A DNA stretch of 64,000 nucleotides from Desulfonatronum lacustre DSM 10312 (GCF_000519265.1 NZ_KI912608.1:2389313-2453312); one strand, 5' to 3'; positions 8,414 to 18,403 are shown, counted from the first letter of the stretch. Notes: generated by a model not told the origin, from the letters alone. Made by a program: numbers and translations.

Positions 8414-10759
8414 ATGGGGCCGCTCATGCCGGAACAGAACACCCAAAACGACAGCGATCCGCTTCCTGGCTTTGATCTCCAGGACATCTTCGACAACGCC
8501 CCCATCGGCATTTTTACGTCCACGCCCGAGGGACGCTTCATTTCGGCCAACCCCTCCATAGCCAGAATACAGGGATATGATTCACCAGAAGAGCTGATTG
8601 AATCGGTCACGGACATCGCCGCACAGGTGTATGCCGACCCGGAAGACCGGAAGGAATTCATCCGTTTGCTGGAAGAGCACGGCGAGGTGGTCAATCATGA
8701 ATGTCGGTTCCGTCGTCGTGACGGGACGGCGTACTGGGTATCCAGCAGCGTTCGGACTTTGAGAAATTCCGAAGGGCGTATTGTTGCTTATCAAGGATTC
8801 ACCACGGATATTTCCGAGCGTAAACGGATCGAGCGACACTATCAGGACCTTTTGGAGAACATCAACGACGTCGTTTTTTTTGTGGATTTGGACGGGCGGA
8901 TCACCTACCTCAGTCCTTCCGCAAAGAATTTCATGGGGGAAAAGGCTGTTGACCTTCTTGGTCGTAACTTTCGTGAACTCATCGATCCCAGAGATATCCC
9001 CCTGATTGAGCACGCTTGGGAAAATGTTCTGCGAGGCCGGTTGGAGCCCGATCAATACAGGCTCTGCCTGGAACCAGGCGAAACTTTATGGGTGCGCACC
9101 TCAAGCCGTCCGATGGTGAAAGATGGCGTGGTCGTCGGCATTGTCGGCGTGCTCACGGACATCACGGAGCAGAAACGGGCCGAGGATGCGCTACGCGAGA
9201 GTGAAGCACGTTTCCGAAGTTTGTTGGAACATATCCCCACTGTTGCGGTTCAGGGGTATGGAATGGATGGCGTGACGCTCTTTTGGAACAAGGCGTCAGA
9301 GAAATTCTATGGATATTCACAGGATGAAGCCATAGGGAAAAATCTTGTCGACCTGATCATTCCGGATGACATGCGAGCGAATGTTGTTCAGGAAATCAAA
9401 TCCATGTCCGAAACCAGAAGGCCTCTTCCATCCGCGGAGCTTCATCTCAGGCGCAAGGACGGGTCACGCATCCCGGTTTATTCCAGTCACGCCATTATCC
9501 AGAGACCTGGCCAACCTCCTGAGATGTTCTGCATTGATGTCGACCTGACTGAGTTGAAACTGGCCGAGGGAGCCTTGCTGGCAGCCAAGAAACAAGCCGA
9601 AGCCGCCAGCAAGGCCAAGTCCGAATTCCTGGCCAACATGTCCCACGAAATCCGCACCCCGCTCAACGGGATCATGGGCATGATGCAGCTTTTGGAGACC
9701 ACCACTCTGGACGCCGACCAACGACAGTACGTCCAATTGTGCACGTCCTCGGCCAACCGACTAACCCGGCTGCTCTCCGACATCCTGGACCTGTCCAGGG
9801 TCGAAGCGGGTAAGTTGACCATCCACGAGGCCGAGTTCGTCGTCCAGGAGCTTGCCGATTCCGTGTCCGGCCTGTTTACCTTCAATGCCAGAGGCAAGGG
9901 CGTGGCCTTGGAGTGCAGCGTTGATCCGGCTGTTCCCTCCAGACTCATTGGTGATGAGGCGCGGGTCCGTCAGATTCTCTTCAACCTTGTTGGCAACTCA
10001 TTGAAGTTTACGGATAAAGGACATGTCCGAGTTGAGATGACTTCATTGGCATCGGATAAGAATGACAGCGCCAATGTGCTTTTCACCGTCACGGATACGG
10101 GCATCGGCATTCCTGAATATGAGGTGAAAAACCTCTTTGATTCCTTCTTTCAGGTGGACGGTTCCTATACCCGAAATTTTCAGGGAGCCGGTCTCGGCCT
10201 GGCCATTGTGAAGCGCCTCGTGGACTTGCTGGGCGGGAAGGTTACCGTGAAAAGCGACGTCGGCAAAGGCACCTCCATGCGTGTGCTCCTCCCGTTCAAA
10301 CTACCTGGCGGCATGGGCATCCCTGGTCAGGGCGAGATGACGGGCCAACATCATGAAGCCAAGCACAGACTGCGCATTCTCTTGGTCGAGGACGAACCGT
10401 CAAACGCCCTGCCGATCCGCAAACTATTGGAAAAAGCTGGCCATACTGTGACGCTGGCCAAGGATGGGCAACAGGCTTTGGACTTGTTCAAAGATCAGGA
10501 TTTCGACCTTATCCTGATGGACATCCAGATGCCGGTGATGAACGGAGTCGAAGCCACCAAGGGCATTCGCTCATCCACCGACCTCGGTCCCAAGAAAGAC
10601 ATCCCCATCATCGCCCTGACCGCCTATGCCATGTTTGGAGATAAGGAAAAATTCTTGGAGGCCGGGATGGACGATTATTTGGCCAAACCGGTGCGGATGG
10701 AGGATTTGGAAAAAGTGCTGGAGAAACACTTACGCACAATCCAAAACATGGAGGAGTAA
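8414..10759 (+). CDS. PAS-domain hybrid sensor histidine kinase/response regulator
   Basis: A 781-residue cytoplasmic hybrid kinase with no membrane segments. Three PAS/PAC units occupy about residues 20-140, 145-265 and 265-390 (each with a PAS core such as GIFTSTPEGRFISANPS and a PAC end such as YQGFTTDISERKRIE). A HisKA domain follows with the H-box NMSHEIRTPLNG (phospho-acceptor His411), then HATPase (N-box NLVGNSLKFTDKG, G1 DTGIGIP, G2 GAGLGLAIVKRLV) and a C-terminal receiver domain with acceptor Asp703 in LILMDIQMP. The signal is unknown. No cognate regulator is adjacent; the vWA gene downstream is separated by about 240 bases. Start is uncertain between ATG 8414 and ATG 8426. Confidence 0.93.
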   Translation: MGPLMPEQNTQNDSDPLPGFDLQDIFDNAPIGIFTSTPEGRFISANPSIARIQGYDSPEELIESVTDIAAQVYADPEDRKEFIRLLEEHGEVVNHECRFRRRDGTAYWVSSSVRTLRNSEGRIVAYQGFTTDISERKRIERHYQDLLENINDVVFFVDLDGRITYLSPSAKNFMGEKAVDLLGRNFRELIDPRDIPLIEHAWENVLRGRLEPDQYRLCLEPGETLWVRTSSRPMVKDGVVVGIVGVLTDITEQKRAEDALRESEARFRSLLEHIPTVAVQGYGMDGVTLFWNKASEKFYGYSQDEAIGKNLVDLIIPDDMRANVVQEIKSMSETRRPLPSAELHLRRKDGSRIPVYSSHAIIQRPGQPPEMFCIDVDLTELKLAEGALLAAKKQAEAASKAKSEFLANMSHEIRTPLNGIMGMMQLLETTTLDADQRQYVQLCTSSANRLTRLLSDILDLSRVEAGKLTIHEAEFVVQELADSVSGLFTFNARGKGVALECSVDPAVPSRLIGDEARVRQILFNLVGNSLKFTDKGHVRVEMTSLASDKNDSANVLFTVTDTGIGIPEYEVKNLFDSFFQVDGSYTRNFQGAGLGLAIVKRLVDLLGGKVTVKSDVGKGTSMRVLLPFKLPGGMGIPGQGEMTGQHHEAKHRLRILLVEDEPSNALPIRKLLEKAGHTVTLAKDGQQALDLFKDQDFDLILMDIQMPVMNGVEATKGIRSSTDLGPKKDIPIIALTAYAMFGDKEKFLEAGMDDYLAKPVRMEDLEKVLEKHLRTIQNMEE

Positions 10760-10996
10760 ATGAGTCGAGCCTGAAAAGCCATTATCGCCAATAGAGCGCA
10801 CCATGTGCGGCGGATGGCTTTTGGTATCGAAAACAGCCAGAGCATAAAAAGAGCAAAATCTAACTTTCTCGATTAAGAGATTACTGCGAAAAGACACGAG
10901 AGGCCAAAACGAGTCATTCCCGCGTAGCCTGTTCTCTTTAAGACGGTAGTATTTCCGCAAGAATTGTCCGACAACAAAACAACAGGGAGGTGTATC

Positions 10997-13252
10997 TTGT
11001 ACGTTGCACAAAAATCATGGTTTCTTTTTCGGATGGTATGCTGCCGTGAATCTTTTTTTGTCGCGACTTGTTTTTTGGGGGCTGTTTTTTGGGCTTGTTC
11101 GGTGCTGATCATTGATGCAGGCGGGAAAGAAGCGAAGGCTTGGGCTCTTCATGCCCAACTCTCTGAGCTGGAAGGCGCTCATGGCCATCCTGGCGGCAAT
11201 TTGTCGGATCTGGAAGGATCATATGGGCATCCGGCAGCGGATCAAACCGTACAAGAGAGGGCTTCGGCCCATGGTCCCATCCCACCGGTTGAGGACGGCA
11301 TTGATTGTTCAGGTGGCGGGGTCTGCCTGGAAACGGAAACCCAGCTTTCGCTGCGTGTTCTTCCGCGTCCCTTTTCTCATATCTACGCCCTGCCACAGGC
11401 TGATGCGGACGGGATCGTTTCCGCCAACATCCCGGCGTTCCGACCATTGTATGTCTTTGAGCGCAAGGACCTGGATCTGCGTGACGCCCCTGCTCCCAAG
11501 GGATGGTACCGTGTTGGACCGTCCAGCAAAGAGTCCATTGGTTGGATGCAGGCCCAGGACGTGATGGAATGGCGTCAGGCCCTACTGGTGTCCTATACCC
11601 ATCCCGGTGGACTGCTCGAAGGCCGCAATCCGGTGCTGATGTTTCACGATGCGCAGCCTTTGCGGGACCTGCTGGATTCCTTCGACATGGGGGACCAGGC
11701 CAAAACATTGTATCAGCGCATTGATGCCGACGACATCCCGGAAGAGATCATCAGCATGGAACCGAAACGATTCGTGGATATTACCGAACAGTTTTACATC
11801 CTCCCGATTTTGCAGTGGGAGCAGACCCAGATCATGGGTGACGACGTGCGCCTTCTGCAACTTGCCGCGGCGGTGCCAAGCCAACGCGGAGCCGATACAT
11901 TGGCGGACGATGCCTACCGCGACCAGGCGGCGAAGGATCGTGGATCCGGCGAGGGCGCACGATTGGAAGACATTCAGGTGGATATCGTGTTCGTCATCGA
12001 CACGACCCGCAGCATGCAGCCGTTCATCGACATGACCAAGGTCGCCGTATCCAACATGGTCCGTTCTTTCTCCGAGGATACGTCCGAGCGTTTTCGGTTT
12101 GGACTGGTCGGCTTCCGAGATGATATCAAGACGATCCCATACCTGGAGTACACGGCCAAGAATTTTACTCCTCAATTGGTCGAGGGCCCGACCATGGTCC
12201 GATTGATGGAGGAAGAGTTCAGGGCAACGGAGGTGGGCAGTCTGGATTATGCCGAAGAAGTTTTTGCGGGAGTGGATTTGGCACTGCGTTCAGATTGGCG
12301 GAAAGACGCGCTGAAAATCATTATTCTCATTGGCGATGCCAGCTCTCACCCCAAAGGTCATCTCCAAAACGTCACCGGCAAGGATGAAAGCGACTTGCGC
12401 CTGGAAGCCGACGACGCTCGCGTGCATCTCACCGCGATTCACTTGAAGTTTCCACCAGCCGCTGAAGACCATCCCATCTCTGAACCTCAGTTTTTGAAGC
12501 TCTCCCAGGTTCGAGGTCTGAATGATTCCTCCTACATCGCGATCAACGCTTCAAAAGAGGATGAATACCAGGCCATGGTGGATGATACGGTTCGCGAAAT
12601 TAATGCGCTTCTCAACAAGGCCGTTGGAGTGGATACAGCGACTGAGCCGGAAATGTCACCAACCCTGACTCCCGAGCAGGCCGCTGCCGCGCAACAGGGA
12701 CGCGAGGCGATCACCAAGGTTTGGGAAGCGGCTCTGGTGGAATACATCGGCAAAGCCGCCACCCCGCCCAAGGATATCACGGCCTGGGTGCTGGACCGTG
12801 ATCTGGTGCATACCGCGGACCGTGCCCTGGACGTACGGATCTTGATTACCAGGGATCAACTGAGTTCTCTGGCTCTGGCCCTGGATCAGGTGGTTCAGGC
12901 CTTGATGCGTGCTGAAATCACCCAAGCCCGCTTTTTCGAGTCTCTGCAGAGCGTTGCCGGCCAGACCATGAAACGTCCGGAGGATTTGGCCCAGGCCGAG
13001 CAGTTGGCTGATTCAGGACTTTTGCCCTCGTTCATCAGTTCATTGCCGTATCAAAGCGACATTCTGGCCTTAAGCGACGAGATGTTTGCCGGCATGACGG
13101 CCGACCAGCGTTCCCAGCTGGAATGGAACATCCTCGCCAAACTGGAACAGTACCGGGCCATCAACGAACAGGTGGACGCCTGGTTTCGCCTGAACGACAC
13201 CGATCCGGATCAGGATTTGGTATACCCGCTCCACCTGGATTACCTGCCCTGA
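10997..13252 (+). CDS. Membrane-anchored or exported von Willebrand factor A domain protein
   Basis: A 751-residue protein opening with a hydrophobic stretch (SFFVATCFLGAVFWACSVLII) that is either a signal peptide or an anchor. Residues about 325-530 form a vWA domain: VDIVFVIDTTRSMQPF gives a metal-ion site DxTxS (Asp335, Thr337, Ser339), then FGLVGFRDD (the family second aspartate region) and IIILIGDASSHP. A region before it (WYRVGPSSKESIGWMQAQDVMEW) resembles a bacterial SH3-like fold. I chose TTG 10997, since AGGGAGG lies six bases upstream; the ORF opens from TTG 10964 without a ribosome site. It is the first gene of the long exported-protein cluster and directly precedes the ABC ATPase/FtsX pair, suggesting an envelope role. 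Exact function unknown. Confidence 0.8.
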   Translation: MYVAQKSWFLFRMVCCRESFFVATCFLGAVFWACSVLIIDAGGKEAKAWALHAQLSELEGAHGHPGGNLSDLEGSYGHPAADQTVQERASAHGPIPPVEDGIDCSGGGVCLETETQLSLRVLPRPFSHIYALPQADADGIVSANIPAFRPLYVFERKDLDLRDAPAPKGWYRVGPSSKESIGWMQAQDVMEWRQALLVSYTHPGGLLEGRNPVLMFHDAQPLRDLLDSFDMGDQAKTLYQRIDADDIPEEIISMEPKRFVDITEQFYILPILQWEQTQIMGDDVRLLQLAAAVPSQRGADTLADDAYRDQAAKDRGSGEGARLEDIQVDIVFVIDTTRSMQPFIDMTKVAVSNMVRSFSEDTSERFRFGLVGFRDDIKTIPYLEYTAKNFTPQLVEGPTMVRLMEEEFRATEVGSLDYAEEVFAGVDLALRSDWRKDALKIIILIGDASSHPKGHLQNVTGKDESDLRLEADDARVHLTAIHLKFPPAAEDHPISEPQFLKLSQVRGLNDSSYIAINASKEDEYQAMVDDTVREINALLNKAVGVDTATEPEMSPTLTPEQAAAAQQGREAITKVWEAALVEYIGKAATPPKDITAWVLDRDLVHTADRALDVRILITRDQLSSLALALDQVVQALMRAEITQARFFESLQSVAGQTMKRPEDLAQAEQLADSGLLPSFISSLPYQSDILALSDEMFAGMTADQRSQLEWNILAKLEQYRAINEQVDAWFRLNDTDPDQDLVYPLHLDYLP

Positions 13253-13285
13253 CGATTAGGCGGATATCCGGGATCTTTTGCCGAT

Positions 13286-13330
13286 CCGTTTCGGCGGGGG
13301 CTCGCAGACTGCGCGTTCCCGCCGAAACGG
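13286..13330. repeat. Perfect 13-bp inverted repeat between vWA and ABC genes
   Basis: CCGTTTCGGCGGG (13286-13298) is matched exactly by its reverse complement at 13318-13330 with a 19-base loop. No T-tract follows on either strand, so it looks like an mRNA hairpin or protein-binding site within an operon and not a strong terminator. Confidence 0.75.
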
Positions 13331-13368
13331 AGCATGTTGATGTGAATCGTTGACCGAAGGTTGTCGGC

Positions 13369-14121
13369 ATGAATGAAACGGTTTTTTCGCCGCCCCTGCT
13401 TCTGATGGATGACGTACGCAAGCGACGGGAACAGCCCGGCAGCGTTTTCGAGCTGCATGTCCCGTTGCTTCAGGTCCGGCCGGGAGAAATGGTCGCCTTG
13501 ATCGGAGATAGCGGGTGCGGCAAAAGCACATTGCTGGACATGATTGCCCTGGTCATGCAGCCGACGCGCTCAACGCGTTTTACATTGTGTTTCGGCTCCG
13601 GAGTCGACAAATGGGATGTCCAGGCATTGTGGAAGAAGAATGACGAGTCGAACCTGGCTGCCTTGCGCAGGTCGTATATGGGATATGTCCTGCAGACTGG
13701 AGGGCTGCTGTCTTTCCTCAAGGTCAGGGACAACGTGCTCCTGCCTGCCAGGATCAAAGGCGACATCGACTGTTCAAAACGACTCCCGGATATCGCCCAT
13801 CGACTGGGCGTGCATGACTGTCTGGACCGCATGCCCACGTCCCTGTCCATCGGGCAGCGTCAACGTGTTGCCATCCTGCGAGCCCTTGTCCACGGCCCCC
13901 CCCTGGTCCTGGCCGACGAGCCCACCGCGGCCGTGGACAAACCGCGAGCCCAATTGATCATGCGGGATTTGCAGGCCCTGGCCCGGGAGAATCAAGTTGC
14001 CGTGGTGGTGGTGACCCACGACACGGAGCTGATCGCCGACGCGGACCGCATTTATACCTTCACTCTGAGCCAGGTCGCTCAGGGTGAGATCCATTCACAT
14101 TGCCGGCCGAGGGATAACTGA
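13369..14121 (+). CDS. ABC transporter ATP-binding protein, MacB/LolD type
   Basis: A 250-residue ABC ATPase. Walker A is GDSGCGKST (residues 46-54), the signature is LSIGQRQR (third position Ile in place of the usual Gly), Walker B is LVLADEP followed by TAAVD, and the switch histidine is in VVVVTHD. The gene pairs with the FtsX-type permease that follows after 21 bases, the standard layout of mechanotransmitting LolCDE/MacB/FtsEX machines, which extract or signal across the envelope and do not pump through a channel. The LSIGQ variant may alter ATPase kinetics. Substrate unknown. Confidence 0.9.
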   Translation: MNETVFSPPLLLMDDVRKRREQPGSVFELHVPLLQVRPGEMVALIGDSGCGKSTLLDMIALVMQPTRSTRFTLCFGSGVDKWDVQALWKKNDESNLAALRRSYMGYVLQTGGLLSFLKVRDNVLLPARIKGDIDCSKRLPDIAHRLGVHDCLDRMPTSLSIGQRQRVAILRALVHGPPLVLADEPTAAVDKPRAQLIMRDLQALARENQVAVVVVTHDTELIADADRIYTFTLSQVAQGEIHSHCRPRDN

Positions 14122-14142
14122 GGGATAACCGGGGGACAACTG

Positions 14143-15981
14143 ATGTCGGACATGGCATCTTCATCGCGCCCGTTGCGGGCCGTACCCGCCCTGGCCGCGG
14201 CAAACCTGCGCCACGAATGGGTGCTGACCACATGCCTCGTCATTGCCTTGGCCGCGGTTATCGCGCCGCTTTTGGTGTTGTTGGGCTTGCGACATGGAAC
14301 CATTGAGACCCTGCGCGGACGATTGGTGGAGGACCCGGTCTATCGCGAAGTGCGTCCAAGCCAGACATTGACCTTGGACGCCCACTGGTTCGACAGGGTC
14401 CGGGAATGGCCGGAAGTTAAATTTCTCACACCCACTGTTTTGCCGCTCTCTTCCGTTGTTCACGTGTCCCATCCGCAAACCGGGAAACTGGAACTGTTCG
14501 ATCTCATTCCCACCGCCCTCGGCGACCCGCTTTTGCTGGAGAACAATGCGCCGATCCCAGAAGAAGGCGAATGCGTCCTGACTGCGGAGGCTGCCTCGCG
14601 TCTGGGGATCAGTCGGGATGATTGGCTTGATGTGCGGGTAACCCGGACCCGTGCCGGAAGAAGCGAGATGACCCAGGACAGGCTGCGCGTGGCCGGGGTG
14701 CTCGCCCCGCGAGCCGGATCATTGCCCCGGGTTTATGCGACCTTGGCCTTTGTGCAGGACGTGGAGGGCTACAAGGAGGGCTACGGCGCTCCGGAACGGG
14801 GCTGGCCCGGAGACACCCCCGAACCCTACCTGAGTTTCGACGGCGTGGCGGTTTACCTCCCGGATGCGATAGATCCGATCACCCGCACCGGATTGGCCAT
14901 CAATACCGGATTTGCCCGCGTTGACGCCTTGACCCCGGAACAGGCGGCGGCCAAGGTCGGCATCTCTTTGCCCGAGACTTGGCAGGCCCTTGACCTCCAT
15001 GCCCCCGGGGCCACGGTGACCCCATCAAGCATTCGCGCACTGGCCCAAAAACTCCGGGGAAGAGACAGTATTCTCTTGCCCTATGTGCAGGGTATTGTTC
15101 TGGATATGGATGGATTCGGCACAGTGCCCCCGGTGGGCCTGTCCCTGGATTCCCGACAAGCTGCCAAGCTCGGCCTGTCTGCTTTGCCCTGGGGGGCTTT
15201 CACCGGTGCAGGCGAAAACGGCAATCGTCTAACCCAAGCACTGACACCTACTGAATCCAAAACCGTCTTCACGGTACGCAGCGAAGGCGTGGCCGCCATG
15301 GATTTTTCACTGCAACCCATGGGGCTCAGCCCACTGGACCGGGTCGTGGTTCCCGCGGAACTGTTGGGAGTATTGCGTACCGCCCAATTGCGCGGGGTGC
15401 TTTATCAGCCCGAAAATGGCGGGTTCATCATGGCCCGGGGCGGATTCCGCGGTTTTCGATTGTACACAGGCAGCATCGACGACGTACCTGCCGTATACCG
15501 GCGATTGCAGAACGAGGGCATTGAAAGCATCGCGCAGGTCGAGACCATAGAACGAATTCAAGTGCTGGATACGGGACTGGGCCGGTTGTTCTGGCTCATC
15601 GCCACCCTGAGCGTCGGCGGCGGAACGGCCGTCCTGCTCTCCAGTCTGTACGCCGCGGTGGAACGACTCAAGCGTGATTTGGGGATTCTGCGACTGGTGG
15701 GTTTTTCCAGAAATCATGTTTTTTTCTTTCCCCTGGTCCAGGCCATGATCATCGCGATTTTGGGACTGGCCGTGGGCATGGGTGCCTCTTTTGTCCTGGC
15801 CTCGGTGATCAACCAATCTTTTGCCCGGGAACTGGGCCCGGGAGAACAGTTCTGCCGCCTCCCGGCGGAATATCTCCTGATCGCAATTCCGGCCACGTTG
15901 ACCCTGGCCCTGATCAGTTCACTGGTTGCCGCCAAGCGTGCGACACAGATCGATCCCGCGGAGGCCATTCGTGAAAACTAG
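14143..15981 (+). CDS. FtsX/MacB-type ABC transporter permease
   Basis: A 612-residue permease with one N-terminal helix (WVLTTCLVIALAAVIAPLLVLLGL), a large periplasmic region of about 430 residues (MacB periplasmic-core-like) and three C-terminal helices (LFWLIATLSVGGGTAVLLSSL, VFFFPLVQAMIIAILGLAVGMGASFVLA, YLLIAIPATLTLALISSLVA), with the conserved RLVGFSRNHVFFFPLVQA coupling helix and final IDPAEAIREN. This is the type VII ABC permease topology. It partners the ATPase just upstream. The periplasmic domain probably contacts one of the adjacent exported proteins (vWA, FGE-fold or lipoproteins). Its end overlaps the next gene by 11 bp. Confidence 0.88.
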   Translation: MSDMASSSRPLRAVPALAAANLRHEWVLTTCLVIALAAVIAPLLVLLGLRHGTIETLRGRLVEDPVYREVRPSQTLTLDAHWFDRVREWPEVKFLTPTVLPLSSVVHVSHPQTGKLELFDLIPTALGDPLLLENNAPIPEEGECVLTAEAASRLGISRDDWLDVRVTRTRAGRSEMTQDRLRVAGVLAPRAGSLPRVYATLAFVQDVEGYKEGYGAPERGWPGDTPEPYLSFDGVAVYLPDAIDPITRTGLAINTGFARVDALTPEQAAAKVGISLPETWQALDLHAPGATVTPSSIRALAQKLRGRDSILLPYVQGIVLDMDGFGTVPPVGLSLDSRQAAKLGLSALPWGAFTGAGENGNRLTQALTPTESKTVFTVRSEGVAAMDFSLQPMGLSPLDRVVVPAELLGVLRTAQLRGVLYQPENGGFIMARGGFRGFRLYTGSIDDVPAVYRRLQNEGIESIAQVETIERIQVLDTGLGRLFWLIATLSVGGGTAVLLSSLYAAVERLKRDLGILRLVGFSRNHVFFFPLVQAMIIAILGLAVGMGASFVLASVINQSFARELGPGEQFCRLPAEYLLIAIPATLTLALISSLVAAKRATQIDPAEAIREN

Positions 15982-17629
15982 ACTGACAGTATTTCTTTGG
16001 ACCTGTTTCATGATGCTGATGCCGGTTTCGGCAGTGGGAGAAGTGAAGCCCGGTCCGAGCAATCCCAAGCCTGACCCCGAGGACGTCGTTCTCCCCATGC
16101 CCAATGACGATCTGATGGTTTTCCGGGCCGTGCGGGTGCCGGGCAAAGGTTTCTGGGGCAGCCGGGAGCAGGTGGTTCAGATCGGCGACGCCGGCGGCAG
16201 CGTGTTCGAGGGGTTACAGCGAACCCAAGTCAGTGGATCTTTTGCGGATCCGGACAAAGAAGGCAGGGTGATCTATCTGGCCAAGTACGAGTTGACCAAA
16301 GGTCAATACGTTTCCGTGATGGGCATGGATGCGTTTTTGGCCGTCAGCGGCGATCCGGAAGATCAAAACATTCCCCAACTGCAGGGGCGCTCCCGCCAGG
16401 AAGCCCTGATGATGCCGCTTGCGTTTGTCAGCTACTTTGATGTGCTCCAGTTTATTCGAGAATACAATCAGTGGCTGTTTGCGCCAGGACATCCAGAACG
16501 GCTGAAAAATATGCCCGGTATTGATGACGTGCCGGGCTTCCTGCGCCTGCCCACCGAAGAGGAATGGGAATATACGGCCCGCGGCGGCCTGGCGGCCATC
16601 CAGGAAGGAACCTTTGAGGACGGTTTGCCGTTCAACCCTCGAGAGCTCAATGAATACGCATGGCACCTGGGCAATGCCAGACACAAGGCTCGGCCCATCG
16701 GCTTGCGCAAGCCTTGTCGGCTGGGTTTCTACGACCTTTTCGGCAATGTTCAGGAAATGACCGCCGGCCTTTTCCGGCCGGAGGTGTTCCAGGGACAACC
16801 CGGAGGCGTGGCTGTTCGAGGGGGAAGTGTCTCCACGCCGCAAGGAGATTTACGTTCCGCCTCACGTGCCGAGTTGGACATTTACGGATGGGATCAGGAC
16901 CGTGGGCTGGTTGTTGAGCGACGTTCCTTCAACACTGGTGCTCGACTGGCCATCGGCGCCAATGTGGTGGTCAATTCGGCAGTTCGCGCGCGCATCGAAC
17001 AGGAATATGAAAACTACAAGGCCGAAGCCCGGCGATCCATGCCCGTGGGGCGGACTTTGGATAATCTGGTGACCCAGGCTGCCGTTCAACTGGGATCCGT
17101 GGACCCTATCCTGGAGCGGCTCATGGAGCAAAATCCCGATCTGCGGGATGCCTTGCTGACCGTGCAAAGCTCCATGGACAAGGCACGGGAACGTCTGGAC
17201 CTGGCCCAGCGCGAATCCGCCCGCAGCGTGGCCCAGGATGCTTCACGCAATGGCGTGAACCTCAGCGTCTATCTGACCAGACTGGAACGCCTGCGTCAGG
17301 CCCGAGAAAAGGCCTTGAAACTGCTGGAACATTCCTCCCGATATCAGGATCAGGTTGCCGCGGTGGAGAATTCGATTCGCGATATTGAAGGCGCCCTCCA
17401 AGAACAATTACGCGGTTATCGAGAGAAAATCGCCCTGCTGGGGGAATACGAGCCGCTGTATTTCGACCATGCCTTCGCTACGCTGAAAGAGACGGAGTTG
17501 TCCTCCAGGGAAAGGACGGTCTTGGAACTGGTTGGTTTGCACGCGCGTGAATTTGCTGAAGTCCGCAGAGCCGATACCGAAACCTGGCTTGCGGCATTTG
17601 AGGAACGGTTTGGGGATTTCAAGGATTAG
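15971..17629 (+). CDS. Exported FGE/SUMF1-fold protein with C-terminal coiled coil
   Basis: A 552-residue protein with a signal peptide (TVFLWTCFMMLMPVSAVGEV). The formylglycine-generating-enzyme/SUMF1 fold spans about residues 90-330: YLAKYELTKGQYVSVM, FLRLPTEEEWEYTARGG, GFYDLFGNVQEMTAG, AVRGGS, NTGARLAI. The copper-binding cysteine pair of true FGE is not visible (a single Cys occurs in RKPCRLGFYD), so catalysis of formylglycine is unlikely; such domains often act as binding modules. The last 200 residues are helical and coiled-coil-like. GTG 15971 is chosen because GCGGAGG lies six bases upstream and the signal peptide then starts correctly; the gene overlaps the permease end. Likely part of the same envelope complex. 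Confidence 0.82.
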   Translation: MKTRLTVFLWTCFMMLMPVSAVGEVKPGPSNPKPDPEDVVLPMPNDDLMVFRAVRVPGKGFWGSREQVVQIGDAGGSVFEGLQRTQVSGSFADPDKEGRVIYLAKYELTKGQYVSVMGMDAFLAVSGDPEDQNIPQLQGRSRQEALMMPLAFVSYFDVLQFIREYNQWLFAPGHPERLKNMPGIDDVPGFLRLPTEEEWEYTARGGLAAIQEGTFEDGLPFNPRELNEYAWHLGNARHKARPIGLRKPCRLGFYDLFGNVQEMTAGLFRPEVFQGQPGGVAVRGGSVSTPQGDLRSASRAELDIYGWDQDRGLVVERRSFNTGARLAIGANVVVNSAVRARIEQEYENYKAEARRSMPVGRTLDNLVTQAAVQLGSVDPILERLMEQNPDLRDALLTVQSSMDKARERLDLAQRESARSVAQDASRNGVNLSVYLTRLERLRQAREKALKLLEHSSRYQDQVAAVENSIRDIEGALQEQLRGYREKIALLGEYEPLYFDHAFATLKETELSSRERTVLELVGLHAREFAEVRRADTETWLAAFEERFGDFKD

Positions 17630-17737
17630 TCGATGTGCGATAATTGCGTCTAATGGTTGAGCACCGGTGGTTGACGGCCGACATGAGCGCCGAAAACTGT
17701 TTTGAATAATTGCATGTCTGCTTGCAAAGGAGGGATT

Positions 17738-18403
17738 ATGTTCAGGAGAGTGATTGCGATCCTTGTGTTGTTGTGCCTTGTGGTTGGAGGATGTGCGTCG
17801 ACAAGCGACCAGACCAAGACAAAAGCCGGCGGAACAGCCCTTGGTGCCGTGCTCGGCGGAGTCCTGGGATACGCCATCGGCGGCACGGAAGGGGCTGCTA
17901 TTGGGGCGATTGTTGGTGGAGGCGCTGGATTTGTGGCCGGCAATGTGGTCGCCAAGCGCAAGGCCCAGTATGCCAGCACGGAAGAATTTCTGGATGCGGA
18001 GATCATCCGGGTGGCGGAGTTCAACGAAACCACGCGCACCTACAATGCCAGGCTCCGAGAGGATATTCATGCCCTGACCACGGAATCGGAGCAGCTCAGG
18101 GCGAATTATTCCGGAAAGAAGTCTCAAAAAAAGGAGATTGAGAAGAAACGCGCCGAGCTGCAAAAGCGGATGCAAAGCGCTGAAGAGCTGCAAAAAAATT
18201 TGAATCAAGAGTTGGAGGTACAGACGGCCATTCTTGAGGAGGAGCGCAAGAGCCAGGAGCAGGCAGCGAAACAAAAAAATGAACAGGAAGGGGCTCAGAT
18301 CGCCAAGCTCGAAAAAGAGGTTGAGGAACTCCGCGCCAATATCGCCCAGTTGCAAGAAGGAAGCGTGCAATTGGCCGGCATCGACGAACGTTTGTCCATC
18401 TGA
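17738..18403 (+). CDS. Glycine-zipper lipoprotein with coiled coil
   Basis: A 221-residue predicted lipoprotein: signal sequence ending VVGGC with lipidated Cys19, then a glycine-zipper segment (GTALGAVLGGVLGYAIGGTEGAAIGAIVGGGAGFVAG) that could insert in or span a membrane, and a long charged coiled coil (residues about 90-215, EIEKKRAELQKRMQ, EKEVEELRANIAQLQ). ATG 17738 follows AAAGGAGGG; the ORF is open from 17702. The next gene is a second coiled-coil lipoprotein, so the two may pair. Function unknown. Confidence 0.8.
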   Translation: MFRRVIAILVLLCLVVGGCASTSDQTKTKAGGTALGAVLGGVLGYAIGGTEGAAIGAIVGGGAGFVAGNVVAKRKAQYASTEEFLDAEIIRVAEFNETTRTYNARLREDIHALTTESEQLRANYSGKKSQKKEIEKKRAELQKRMQSAEELQKNLNQELEVQTAILEEERKSQEQAAKQKNEQEGAQIAKLEKEVEELRANIAQLQEGSVQLAGIDERLSI

